The position numbers and the translations under genes were made by a program. A stretch of 15,016 bases of DNA from the NCBI GenBank assembly GCA_021785155.1, contig JAJYGE010000329.1:1-15016 (forward strand). The letters are read 5' to 3'. How positions within the stretch are numbered: the first letter of the stretch is position 1; every line of letters begins with the position of its first letter. The notes beneath the pieces were generated by a model. The model was not told the DNA's origin. It saw nothing but the letters and a program-made list of their open reading frames with translations, and did no database searches. Shown piece by piece: positions 1 to 7,345 of this stretch. The stretch comes from Planctomycetota bacterium (GTDB lineage: Bacteria > Planctomycetota > Phycisphaerae > WQYP01).

Positions 1-2
1 TG

Positions 3-122
3 CTGGGACGCTGGGGATATCCAGAGGGTATAGCAAATGCCGTGCCGATTAAATCGACAGGCCCCGCGCCGGGACTGCCGCAAGACGAGGCAATCTCTGC
101 GGTCTACTTACTACTTTCTTAA
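3..122 (+). CDS. 3' end of an unidentified protein (partial, enters from the left)
   Basis: The third forward frame is open from the window edge to a TAA at 120-122. It gives about 39 residues beginning LGRWGYPEGIANAVP and ending in AISAVYLLLS. The composition (Gly, Pro and Ala mixed with hydrophobic and acidic residues) looks like real protein, and the other two forward frames are closed by position 51. I do not recognise the family. The stop lies 13 bp before the 125-bp repeat at 136-260, so the repeat sits directly downstream of this gene. The 120 bases could be open by chance, so confidence is moderate. Confidence 0.45.
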   Translation: MGRWGYPEGIANAVPIKSTGPAPGLPQDEAISAVYLLLS

Positions 123-135
123 CACCGGCGGCTGC

Positions 136-260
136 CGCGGAAAACGCGCGGTGCAAGCACACGCGGCTATGAGGGGATTTGGGGTTTCACGTTTCAAATT
201 TCGGATTGTGCAACGGGATGAGGCGTCCCATCGCCACGCCCGGATTTATTGCCACGCCCC
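136..260. repeat. 125-bp direct repeat, copy 1
   Basis: This segment matches 14766-14890 in the same orientation with 8 mismatches and no gaps, about 94% identity. It starts with CGCGGAAAACGCGCGG and contains a short hairpin-capable stretch (GGGATG ... CGTCCC). A forward frame runs through both copies, but nearly all differences change the amino acid (Gly/Ala, Arg/His, Arg/Pro, Glu/Gly), so it is unlikely to be protein-coding. It is probably a dispersed intergenic repeat. The two copies bracket every complete gene of this window. Confidence 0.88.
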
Positions 261-389
261 CGCCGAGTTCCGCGCGAATGGGGCGGGCGTATTTCGTTGA
301 TCGGGGATTACATGTATCATTTCATTATTCCGGTATTCGTGCCGGGCGATGAACGTTACCGCGCCATGATGCCGCGGCAGGAGCGTAAC

Positions 390-1262
390 ATGAATTTAAT
401 CTGGATGAATGGCAAGCTCGTACCACCGGAAAAGGCATCGGTGAGCATCTTTGATCATGGGGTGCTTTATGGTGATGGCGTCTTTGAAGGGTTGCGGCAG
501 TACAATGGCCAGGTGTTCCGTCAGGCCGATCACATCAAGCGGCTTTACGCATCGGCCCGGGCGATTCGGCTGGATATTCCCTATTCCACGGCAGCCATGA
601 CCGAGGCCATCGCCGCCACACTTCAAGCCAACAATCTCAAAGATTCGTACATTCGGCTCATCGTGACGCGCGGCGGCGGATCATTGGATATTTCTCCGGC
701 TACGTGCGGAACGCCAGGAGTATTTATCATTGCGGGCCGCATTGCGATGTATTCCGAGGAAACATATCGCGACGGCATGGCCATTATCACCGCCAGTACG
801 CCACGTGTTGCGGCGGCGGCATTGTCTCCGCGTATTAAAAGTTTGAACTACCTCAATAATATCATGGCCAAATGGGAAGCCATTGACGCCGGCGTGGCCG
901 AGGCGGTTATGCTCAATCACCTGGGGTTTATCTGTGAATGTACCGCAGATAATATTTTTATCATCCGTGATGGCCAGGTAGTGACGCCGGCGGAAGAGAG
1001 CGGTATTTTGCTGGGGATTACGCGATCGGTGGTGCTGGAGCTTGCGGCACAACTGAAGATCCCATTAAAACAGACCAATTTAACGCGGTATGATTTGTAT
1101 ACCGCCGATGAGTGTTTGCTCACGGGTACCGGTGCGGAAATTGTGCCGGTGATCAGTGTGGACAAACGCAGCATTGGCGATGGAAAAGTGGGCCCGATTA
1201 CCCGACAACTTACGGAGGCCTTTCATCGGTACGCCCGGCGGGATGGGGCCGTGTCATCATAA
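390..1262 (+). CDS. ilvE: Branched-chain amino-acid aminotransferase (class IV PLP enzyme)
   Basis: PLP-dependent transaminase that interconverts leucine, isoleucine or valine with their 2-oxo acids, using glutamate/2-oxoglutarate; cytoplasmic. The product has 290 residues, near the normal length for IlvE. The N-terminus (MNLIWMNGKLVP, then FDHGVLYGDGVFEGLR at about 21-36) is typical. The Schiff-base lysine is K150 in PRIKSLNYLNN, a conserved Glu is at 183 in CECTADNIF, and the late LLTGTGAE loop is at about 243-250. The ATG at 390 is chosen because AGGAG (379-383) precedes it by 6 nt and homology starts there; the frame is open back to 249 but those residues do not fit the family. The group also includes D-amino-acid transaminase and aminodeoxychorismate lyase, but the motif set favours IlvE. 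No other isoleucine/valine gene is adjacent. Confidence 0.9.
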   Translation: MNLIWMNGKLVPPEKASVSIFDHGVLYGDGVFEGLRQYNGQVFRQADHIKRLYASARAIRLDIPYSTAAMTEAIAATLQANNLKDSYIRLIVTRGGGSLDISPATCGTPGVFIIAGRIAMYSEETYRDGMAIITASTPRVAAAALSPRIKSLNYLNNIMAKWEAIDAGVAEAVMLNHLGFICECTADNIFIIRDGQVVTPAEESGILLGITRSVVLELAAQLKIPLKQTNLTRYDLYTADECLLTGTGAEIVPVISVDKRSIGDGKVGPITRQLTEAFHRYARRDGAVSS

Positions 1263-1275
1263 TGCGTTGTGAATT

Positions 1276-1303
1276 CGGCGGACTTTGTTCTTGAGTTCCG
1301 CCG
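1276..1303 (+). terminator. Hairpin after ilvE (possible terminator)
   Basis: Perfect 7-bp arms CGGCGGA (1276-1282) and TCCGCCG (1297-1303) enclose a 14-nt loop, beginning 13 bp after the ilvE stop. There is no T-run behind the stem, so it is not a classical intrinsic terminator. It could instead be an mRNA end-stabilising structure. Confidence 0.35.
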
Positions 1304-1319
1304 CAGGGAATGGCATACT
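1291..1319 (+). promoter_or_regulatory. Weak candidate promoter for the yceI gene
   Basis: TTGAGT (1291-1296) and CATACT (1314-1319) are separated by 17 bp and each matches four of six consensus positions. The start site would lie near 1326, giving a leader of roughly 90 nt. The -35 overlaps the hairpin after ilvE. This is consensus matching only; the 152-bp gap would also allow read-through from ilvE. Confidence 0.22.
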
Positions 1320-1414
1320 TCATTCATGGATGGCGCTGCGGCGGCAGGAATAGCCGCTGAAATTGGGCGGCGCGGTCATCAAACGAAGGTTCCGACCGCC
1401 AATGGAGAAAAGCC

Positions 1415-2074
1415 ATGCGTTATTATTTTCATGCATTCATTTCGGGCGTGATATTGCTCTGTGTAATGTTGTCCGTGTCGATGGATACAGCCGTCGGCAT
1501 CGCGGCGACAGCCACGCCAATGACCTATGTTCCCGCGGCAGGAAGCGTGGTGATGGTCAAAGGGAAATCCACTCTTCACGCCTGGTCCGCCAAAAGCACC
1601 GTGATCAACGGAAGAGTAATCTTTTCAGGTCACTGGCATGAAACTTCTCCTGATTTCATGACCATCAAACTGATCCATTTAACCATTCCGGTGGGAACAC
1701 TCAAGGGTAGCGACGGAAGCGGCATGACAAATGCAATGATGGAAGCACTGCACCGAAGAGAGCATCCGGATATTACGTTCATTCTCACCAAAGCCCATCT
1801 GTCCAGGCGGCCATCGGCAAAAAACAAGACCTATCTTTGCAACACATCAGGCTTGCTGAAAATCAACGGAATCATGCACGCGGTGAAGCTTGCTCTTATC
1901 GTGTTGCCGCACCCTGGCGGCAAGATGACGATTCAAACCGACACAAAAATAAAAATGCGCGATTACCGCGTAACGCCCCCGACAGCGATGTTCGGACTGC
2001 TGCGCGCCGCTAATTCAATTACCGTCCGTGTAACCTGGCAATTGGTGGCAACGCGACCGGGCAATCGACATTAA
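1415..2074 (+). CDS. Secreted YceI-family protein
   Basis: YceI-like proteins are periplasmic lipocalin-fold proteins that bind isoprenoid-type or other amphipathic ligands; the physiological role here is unknown. Of the 219 residues, about 1-31 form a signal peptide (MRYYFHAF then a hydrophobic core, likely cleaved after AVGIAA). The family pattern follows: STLHAWSAKS at 52-61, a beta-strand pair around IPVGTLKG (91-98), MMEALHRREHPDITF (108-122), GLLKINGIMHAVKLAL (146-161) and the C-terminal MRDYRVTPPTAMFGLL (181-196). GGAGA at 1404-1408 provides a well-placed ribosome binding site before ATG 1415. Its TAA (2072-2074) overlaps the first bases of the reductase-gene remnant on the opposite strand. 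Family assignment is solid; ligand and pathway are not known. Confidence 0.85.
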   Translation: MRYYFHAFISGVILLCVMLSVSMDTAVGIAATATPMTYVPAAGSVVMVKGKSTLHAWSAKSTVINGRVIFSGHWHETSPDFMTIKLIHLTIPVGTLKGSDGSGMTNAMMEALHRREHPDITFILTKAHLSRRPSAKNKTYLCNTSGLLKINGIMHAVKLALIVLPHPGGKMTIQTDTKIKMRDYRVTPPTAMFGLLRAANSITVRVTWQLVATRPGNRH

Positions 2075-2164
2075 ATATCCCGCCCGATACTCTTGTATGC
2101 CGCGGGAGAAATGGATGCCACTTCCGCCATTTCCGGAATATTCAGCCATTCGGTAAGTTGCTCC
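2071..2164 (-). pseudogene. Remnant of the 3' end of the nitrite/sulfite reductase gene
   Basis: These 94 bp match 8391-8484, the last 30 codons plus stop of the reductase gene, in the same orientation. Only two mismatches occur (2140 A against 8460 G; 2161 C against 8481 T). Both are synonymous on the minus strand (Asn AAC/AAT and Glu GAA/GAG). The match starts exactly at the stop codon and breaks at 2165. Further into the minus-strand frame the sequence no longer resembles the reductase. No catalytic part remains, so this is a fragment, not a gene. It overlaps the yceI stop codon by four bases (TTAA). Confidence 0.9.
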
Positions 2165-2229
2165 CCGGAGGAGACCCAAGCCCTCCAGCTGGCCATGCGA
2201 CACAAAGGCGATCTGACCAAGTTGAAGGA

Positions 2230-2261
2230 ATATTCTAACGTCATTGTCTTAATTAGAATAT
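2230..2261. promoter_or_regulatory. AT-rich inverted repeat (operator or hairpin)
   Basis: Perfect 9-bp arms ATATTCTAA (2230-2238) and TTAGAATAT (2253-2261) are separated by 14 bp. The repeat lies about 90 bp upstream of the putative SOUL -35 region. The arm shares TAGAATAT with the lysR -10 region at 7334-7341. The function is unknown; a dimeric-regulator site is the simplest reading. Confidence 0.4.
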
Positions 2262-2374
2262 CGCCCGGGATGCTGGCCACATGTCGTTTGGTTCATCTAT
2301 CCTCCACGGGCGGTCTTCAAGTAATTCGGTGACGACGATCTATCAAATTTTTCTGCCGTCCGCCGCTGCATGGC

Positions 2375-2380
2375 TATAAT
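2375..2380 (+). promoter_or_regulatory. Consensus -10 box upstream of the SOUL gene
   Basis: A perfect TATAAT lies 28 bp before the chosen ATG at 2409. The matching -35 region (around 2351-2357, TTCTGCC) is poor, so the promoter may need an activator. Transcription would start near 2387, downstream of the earlier in-frame ATG at 2370. This supports the later start codon. Confidence 0.5.
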
Positions 2381-2408
2381 AGCCCGTATCAGAAGGTTCG
2401 GAGTAACT

Positions 2409-3158
2409 ATGATTATTGAATTAATGCAAAAACTGGGGGGCGGGGGCACCCAATCGGCAAGTTTGGCGGTGGTCGTCACCAGCGGTGCGGCTTTACTGCT
2501 TAGTGGGTGCGCCACTTCTTCGCCGCCATCCGGTGCCTCCGGCAAGGCTTTCTATCCGGCACCATCGTGGGTGGCCGGGCCATCGGCACCGTTGCCGGAA
2601 GGATTCCCCGCGCCCGGCCCGATCGGCGAGGTAATTATAAAGACATACCCAGCTTGCCGCGTTGCGATGACGAAGCGCAGCACGGGCACCAGCGGCAGCG
2701 GAGCGTTGTTTATGCCGCTATTCCGTCATATTGAAGCGAACCACATCGCGATGAGCTCACCTGTGGTGATGACTTATAACAAAGACACCAGCGGTAACGA
2801 AGCTATGGCATCGATGGCCTTTATTTATGGCAAACCCACTATTGGCCAAGACGGTGTCGAGGGAAAGGTGACCGTTGAGAATCAGCCCCCGATGCTGGTG
2901 GCCAGTATTGGCGTGCGAGGACAATATACCGCCCGGCGTTTTGAGCGGGCCGAGAAAAAAGTAGTCCAGTGGCTGGCAGCGCACGCAAGCCAATATAAGG
3001 CGGACGACAACGCCAGATATCTGGCCTATAACAGCCCTTTTGTGCTGCCTTGGCTTAAGTATGGCGAGGTTCAGATTCCCGTAAAGGAAGTATTAAACGC
3101 CCCAACAGCCACAGAAAAAATGGAAAATAGGGACGGCCTTCACGCTGGAACCCACTGA
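2409..3158 (+). CDS. SOUL-family heme-binding lipoprotein
   Basis: SOUL/HBP proteins bind heme or tetrapyrroles; this one appears to be anchored on the outside of a membrane. The 249-residue product has a hydrophobic segment (about 18-33) ending in the lipobox LSGC, with C34 as the predicted lipidated cysteine. A Ser/Pro/Gly-rich linker (35-70) follows. The SOUL domain spans about 72-229, with EVIIKTYPACRVAMT (74-88), MPLFRHI (102-108), MSSPVVMTY (115-123) and the terminal FVLPWLKYGEVQIPV (211-225). ATG 2409 is preferred because GGAG (2400-2403) sits 5 nt upstream and a TATAAT box lies before it; the frame is open to 2370. The N-terminus is short of positive charges for a signal peptide. The 3' end overlaps dabA by 19 bp tail to tail. 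The role beside DAB genes is unknown. Confidence 0.85.
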   Translation: MIIELMQKLGGGGTQSASLAVVVTSGAALLLSGCATSSPPSGASGKAFYPAPSWVAGPSAPLPEGFPAPGPIGEVIIKTYPACRVAMTKRSTGTSGSGALFMPLFRHIEANHIAMSSPVVMTYNKDTSGNEAMASMAFIYGKPTIGQDGVEGKVTVENQPPMLVASIGVRGQYTARRFERAEKKVVQWLAAHASQYKADDNARYLAYNSPFVLPWLKYGEVQIPVKEVLNAPTATEKMENRDGLHAGTH

Positions 3159-5584
3159 CGCTTTGGCTGGTAGCGATAACACTTATGCTCGTCATCGTCC
3201 TCAAGTGCGATCAGGCCAATCCATTGATTATCCAATAAGGTCTCCACCAGCGGATTTTGGCCAATAACCTGCAAGATCTTGTCGCGGGGCGCTGCGATAA
3301 TTGCCAGAAGTCGCAGCGGATCGTGTCGCCATTTAACACCATCATGGAGCGATTCGATCGGTAATCCGACCTGTAAATCGCCGGCATTACCTGAACAAAC
3401 ACCGTGGAGTCCAACCACGTTATGAATGGTTTTGGACCCCGCACCCCATTTGCCTGTGCATACGCTTGAGGCGTAGTACTGCATGTTGATCCAGTGGGCA
3501 ACCACCAGCGGCGCGGTCATAATAAGTGTCAATATTGATGAATCATCGTCTTGCTGCCATTGGTAATCGTGAAGAAACACGCGCCCTTCAAGGTTAAGTC
3601 CGCGTGTTACTTGACGGGGAGCCGCTATAAATGCCGCGTTACCGGCCAGGCCCCATTCCGGGCGCAATTGCGCCCAATCATTCGCCCGTTGCACCGCAGC
3701 CCGCTTGGCTGCGGCCTTATTTGCCGTCTGGCCATCGAGCATCGCTTTCTCTGCCCGAACTATTTCCCCGGCGGCCTGTAACTGTTCCTGTAAGGCAGCC
3801 AAATCCGCCTGATGACTGGCGGGGATATGATCTGTGTCATAAATGGTTATTTCATCCGTGGTTGTGTTGTGTTGGCCCGCCACAAACCAGGTATCCGCAG
3901 GAATACACAGTCCGTCGGCGGCCAAGCCTGCCCGCACGGAGTCTTTATTAAGCACGGCCGCGGCAACTCGTGCATTAGGACCGCCGACGTGGCCGCCGCA
4001 TGCGCCACAATCTAAACTGGCGTGGTATGGATTGTTGGCGGTCTGCGCCCCATGTCCGCAGAATAAAACAAGGCGCGCTAGTTTTTCACCCAGACCCATT
4101 TTATTCAGAGCCTGTCGCGCCAACGTGATCTGATCTTGCAGCAAAAAATGCGGATGCGAATCGCTGATATAGGGTTGGAATGGAGCCTCTTTTTTCTCCA
4201 GCGGTTGGATGATACCGTCGCGTATCAATTTCCCGCCATAACCCAGCCCCAGCAACTCGACAAAATTCAGCGATGAAACCCCGTAGGCGGTCAGTTGCGA
4301 CCATCCGGCGGAAAATTCCCGGCTGCTGCGCAAGTCTGACGAGCGTTGCTGAGATACCGCTTTGTCCCCGCCCACCAACTCGCCGACTTGATATAGCGAT
4401 GTCAGTAGTACGGGAAATTGAGCGGTGCTGTACTCATCACCCAAACGTGAATAGCGTATGGGAAATCCGAAAAAACCGGCAAACCCGATGGTCTGAATAG
4501 TCACAGCCACCTGCTCCAGCGCCCGCCGAATACGTTCCGAACGCACATCAATACAAAATACACACTGGGCCGATGGTCGTGGTTCAGGGGAGTTATTCAA
4601 GAAGCTATGGGGCAGACGCTGCCGAAGAGCCGTGGTTAAATGCCGCTCAAAAGATACCTCATGGGCTTCAAGCCAAAGCTCGGAATGCTCAGTGTGCCGC
4701 GGATGATGACTCTCCGGCGAGAAATTCCACGGTGGCATGGCAGTGTTTGTCCGCAGGTGGTTACATGCGGCGGCCTCATAAATGGTTCGAATGGCAAGCA
4801 GGTCAAAAAGAGGATTGTCTTCTGACGGCATTGAATTATGCCAACTCTGAAGCCTCAAATGACTGGCCCAACCGATGTGGTCCAGCAACACGCGATGAAA
4901 GTAGTCCCCAAGCAGGTGCTGCGGTATGGCAATTATTTCAAGGCAACGCGCTAGCGCCTCGGATGGATGCTGGGGCAGGCTTTTTATCAATGCGCGGCAG
5001 CCCTTTAGCCCGGCAATTTCCGGCATGCGGTCCAGTTCAGCCAGATCCCGCCACGCGGCGAAAAATCTTTTAGAATGATCCACCATGTTCCAGGCGGCTT
5101 GACCACGATCAAAATAGATGCTGCACCACGACGCAATGTGTTCCAGCAACGCCTGCCGCAGACTCTCCGGCAGCCGATCAAATATGGTGGATGGATAAGG
5201 CGGAGCGATGCGTTGACTATCGAGCGGTTCTCCATGGGGCGACACCGTAGCGTGATCGCTTGTCTCAATCGATTTGATTGCGGATTGGGCATCGGAAAAT
5301 CCTGTGGGGCATCCTCGGGTTGCGCGGCGATCAATCGCGTGACGCACATCGGCGAGACTGATCTCGCCGGCGCGCAGCTTTTGGGCATAATAGCTTTCTG
5401 ACATATACATGCGTTCCCCAGTGGCGATCTCCATCGCCTGCATCGCATCAGAAAACCGCTGTGAAATAAACCCCCACATCGGGTTTACCGCGACAAAACC
5501 GTCCAGTGGCCAGACTGGGGCGATTTTTTCAAACACGTTTCCAGCGATTTCATTAACAGATTTTGCGTTCATGTTTTGGCTCAC
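3140..5584 (-). CDS. dabA: DabA: zinc carbonic-anhydrase-like subunit of the DAB inorganic-carbon pump (DUF2309)
   Basis: DabA is a cytoplasmic-face beta-carbonic-anhydrase-like protein. With DabB it is proposed to hydrate CO2 to bicarbonate in one direction, driven by cation flux, and so accumulate inorganic carbon. The product has 814 residues, normal for the family. The zinc/active-site signature is intact: C344 and D346 with R348 in CVFCIDVRSE, H511 in FCGHGAQT and C526 in LDCGACGG. The 15-residue His-to-Cys spacing equals that of the characterised Halothiobacillus protein as I recall it. The N-terminal WPLDGFVAVNPMWGF (25-39) is typical. The start is GTG at 5584: AAAGGA (5595-5600) lies 10 nt upstream, while the ATG four codons later would be too far from it. 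It is 24 bp downstream of dabB and surely in the same operon. Its end overlaps the convergent SOUL gene. Confidence 0.95.
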   Translation of the reverse strand: MSQNMNAKSVNEIAGNVFEKIAPVWPLDGFVAVNPMWGFISQRFSDAMQAMEIATGERMYMSESYYAQKLRAGEISLADVRHAIDRRATRGCPTGFSDAQSAIKSIETSDHATVSPHGEPLDSQRIAPPYPSTIFDRLPESLRQALLEHIASWCSIYFDRGQAAWNMVDHSKRFFAAWRDLAELDRMPEIAGLKGCRALIKSLPQHPSEALARCLEIIAIPQHLLGDYFHRVLLDHIGWASHLRLQSWHNSMPSEDNPLFDLLAIRTIYEAAACNHLRTNTAMPPWNFSPESHHPRHTEHSELWLEAHEVSFERHLTTALRQRLPHSFLNNSPEPRPSAQCVFCIDVRSERIRRALEQVAVTIQTIGFAGFFGFPIRYSRLGDEYSTAQFPVLLTSLYQVGELVGGDKAVSQQRSSDLRSSREFSAGWSQLTAYGVSSLNFVELLGLGYGGKLIRDGIIQPLEKKEAPFQPYISDSHPHFLLQDQITLARQALNKMGLGEKLARLVLFCGHGAQTANNPYHASLDCGACGGHVGGPNARVAAAVLNKDSVRAGLAADGLCIPADTWFVAGQHNTTTDEITIYDTDHIPASHQADLAALQEQLQAAGEIVRAEKAMLDGQTANKAAAKRAAVQRANDWAQLRPEWGLAGNAAFIAAPRQVTRGLNLEGRVFLHDYQWQQDDDSSILTLIMTAPLVVAHWINMQYYASSVCTGKWGAGSKTIHNVVGLHGVCSGNAGDLQVGLPIESLHDGVKWRHDPLRLLAIIAAPRDKILQVIGQNPLVETLLDNQWIGLIALEDDDEHKCYRYQPKRQWVPA

Positions 5585-5608
5585 TTATTGACCGTCCTTT
5601 CTTCAAAT

Positions 5609-7246
5609 TCAAATCGTTTCAGCTTGACCGGGTTGATTTTGGGCCAGCAGTGGTACCGACTTGCAAAAGCCATCCTTCATTGACCAAATCCACGATGTAA
5701 GCCGGTTCGCCGCAGTGCCAATATAAAAGCCGCTTACTGCGTGTACGTACAAGGCCCGCATATACGCCGGCCTCTGACCACTGATGACCTGCCATTGAAA
5801 TACCCCCATCGCCAAGAGCAACCCGCAGATGAGCGGCAAAATAGCCCATGACTCGGGCGGTGTCTTTCCTGTGCCATAGCCTCCGACGACAAATTGATTG
5901 GCACCTAGGATCAGGTTGGAAATCAGAATCAGTAGCGGATAAGTTGCGGCCAACAACGCAAGCCCAGCAATCCATCGCATCATCGATGCCTTGCTGTATC
6001 GGCCCGCAATCGCCCGCCAGATCAGCAGACACCAGGATATTCCCACTGTCAGCAGGAGGGGGAGATGATTGATTGGTACTTGCTTAAGCGCGGCTAAGGC
6101 TGCGGCTGCAAGCAGCATACCGATAGCACATATCGCGGCCGCCACGTGCGCAACGCGGTGGTGCTGCCGGTGGAGCTTTCTTAGTTGAACGATGGGGGCT
6201 TTTTTGATCGTGCTGCCTGAGATAAGAAAGCAATGTGATTTGTATAGTCCGTGCGCGACCAGATGTATCAAAGCCAGGCCAAAAGCTCCCAATCCGCACT
6301 CAAGCATCATAAATCCCATCTGGGCGACAGTTGAGTATGCCAGTTGCCGCTTGACGCTGGTCTGCGTCATCATGGCCAGAGATCCGGTGATAATCGTGGC
6401 AAGAGCTGCGATCGTCAGCGCCATCAGGGGCATTGGATAATTAAGCAGCAGCGGTGACAAGCGAATCAGCAGAAATCCGCCAGCGTTTATAATTCCCGCG
6501 TGCATCAATGCGGACACCGGGGTGGGGGTTTCCATGGTGTCAGGAAGCCAACTGTGGAATGGGAATTGAGCGGACTTAAGACACGCCGCGGCAACCAGCA
6601 GCCACGCGATCCAGTTCCCTCCGACAGCATGCAAACTTGAATCAGTGGCGGCAAACAGCGGCTGAAACCGCCAGGTTCCGAACGTGTAATAACTGACCAG
6701 CAATGCCCCGATCAAGCATAGATCGCCGCATCGGCTGACAATAAATTTCTTCCGCGCGGCCAACATGGCACCAGGACGCGTCAAGTTAAATATTAACAAT
6801 TGATGCAGACACAGGCTCATTGCCAGCCAAGCTAGAAAGAACAGCAGCAGATTGCCGGCAATCACCAAAGTCAATACCGCGGCAATCGTTCGGGCCAGCC
6901 ACGTCATAAATTGCCCTTGTCGCATGTGTCCCGCCAGATAACTTGCGGAATACCGCGTGACAATGACCGCAAGGAAGCTTACCAGCATCAGCATGACCAA
7001 CGCCACGTTGTCGATATAGATCCCCATCACCACTGACAAGGGGCCTCTGGCGCTCACGTCCAGGGGGTTGCCTCCCATAGCCATAAGCGTGCAAAGTATG
7101 GACGCCGCCAACCCCATCCAGGCGGCACCCACCACAAGACGGTTGCGTCGATGAACTGAGATGCTCCCATTCGCCCGGCCCAAGCCGGCGGCCCACAAGC
7201 TTGCAGCGGGTAATACCGCAGCAAAAATTCGCAATGACTCAAACAT
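5609..7246 (-). CDS. dabB: DabB: proton-antiporter-like membrane subunit of the DAB inorganic-carbon pump
   Basis: Integral membrane protein of the NuoL/Mrp antiporter fold that supplies cation-driven energy to DabA. The 545 residues carry roughly a dozen hydrophobic segments. The antiporter core is clear: LKSAQFPFHSWLPDTMETP (223-241) followed by TPVSALMHAGIINAGG, with lysine K223 and histidines H231 and H249. Then come SVKRQLAYSTVAQMG (297-311) and HLVAHGLYKSHCFL (328-341). The length is shorter than complex I NuoL and fits DabB. The adjacent downstream dabA rules out a complex I gene. ATG 7246 has a strong AAGGAG (7252-7257) 5 nt upstream. It is first in the dabB-dabA operon and divergent from lysR. 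The C-terminal tail after about 495 is weakly conserved and partly hydrophilic. Confidence 0.93.
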   Translation of the reverse strand: MFESLRIFAAVLPAASLWAAGLGRANGSISVHRRNRLVVGAAWMGLAASILCTLMAMGGNPLDVSARGPLSVVMGIYIDNVALVMLMLVSFLAVIVTRYSASYLAGHMRQGQFMTWLARTIAAVLTLVIAGNLLLFFLAWLAMSLCLHQLLIFNLTRPGAMLAARKKFIVSRCGDLCLIGALLVSYYTFGTWRFQPLFAATDSSLHAVGGNWIAWLLVAAACLKSAQFPFHSWLPDTMETPTPVSALMHAGIINAGGFLLIRLSPLLLNYPMPLMALTIAALATIITGSLAMMTQTSVKRQLAYSTVAQMGFMMLECGLGAFGLALIHLVAHGLYKSHCFLISGSTIKKAPIVQLRKLHRQHHRVAHVAAAICAIGMLLAAAALAALKQVPINHLPLLLTVGISWCLLIWRAIAGRYSKASMMRWIAGLALLAATYPLLILISNLILGANQFVVGGYGTGKTPPESWAILPLICGLLLAMGVFQWQVISGQRPAYMRALYVHAVSGFYIGTAANRLTSWIWSMKDGFCKSVPLLAQNQPGQAETI

Positions 7247-7273
7247 GGTGACTCCTTAACTAAAACCACACAG

Positions 7274-7339
7274 AGTCTAAAGATCACATAAATTTAATAC
7301 AATATATATCTTGTATCGAATCCATATATTTTATAGAAT
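7274..7339. promoter_or_regulatory. Divergent dabB/lysR promoters around a central inverted repeat
   Basis: The AT-rich 99-bp gap holds a perfect inverted repeat ATACAA (7297-7302), N8, TTGTAT (7311-7316). For lysR, TTGTAT as -35 is followed after 17 bp by TAGAAT (7334-7339), a 5/6 match to the -10 consensus. For dabB, the other arm read on the minus strand is also TTGTAT, followed after 17 bp by TAGACT (7279-7274), a 4/6 match. The repeat thus provides both -35 elements and is well placed for LysR binding, as expected for a regulator divergent from its target. A second inverted pair, ACAATAT (7299-7305) and ATATTGT (7338-7344), spans the region. This is pattern reading only. Confidence 0.55.
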
Positions 7340-7345
7340 ATTGTC

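Larger units (their letters stand above)
2075..2408. other. Spacer between yceI and the SOUL gene
   Basis: The first 90 bp are the reductase-gene remnant. From 2165 on, there is a small GGAGG/CCTCC stem (2167-2171 with 2182-2186), an AT-rich inverted repeat at 2230-2261, and a TATAAT box at 2375-2380. No convincing gene is seen. A forward frame reads PEETQALQLAMRHKGDL around 2165-2220 and looks helical, but it has no start of its own and I do not recognise it. Confidence 0.6.

Noticed and set aside
37..300. Forward open frame through repeat copy 1, echoed in copy 2 at 14781-14981
   Set aside because: Differences between the two copies almost all change the amino acid, there is no ribosome binding site, and nothing outside the repeat matches.
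249..389. Upstream extension of the ilvE frame
   Set aside because: The 47 extra residues do not fit the family, and AGGAG sits correctly before ATG 390.
2370..2408. Earlier ATG for the SOUL lipoprotein
   Set aside because: It overlaps a perfect TATAAT box, so transcription would start after it; ATG 2409 has its own GGAG. It remains possible if the box is a coincidence, as the earlier start would add positive charges.
4573..5073. 166-codon open frame antisense to dabA
   Set aside because: Shadow of a strongly conserved gene; no recognisable product or ribosome binding site.
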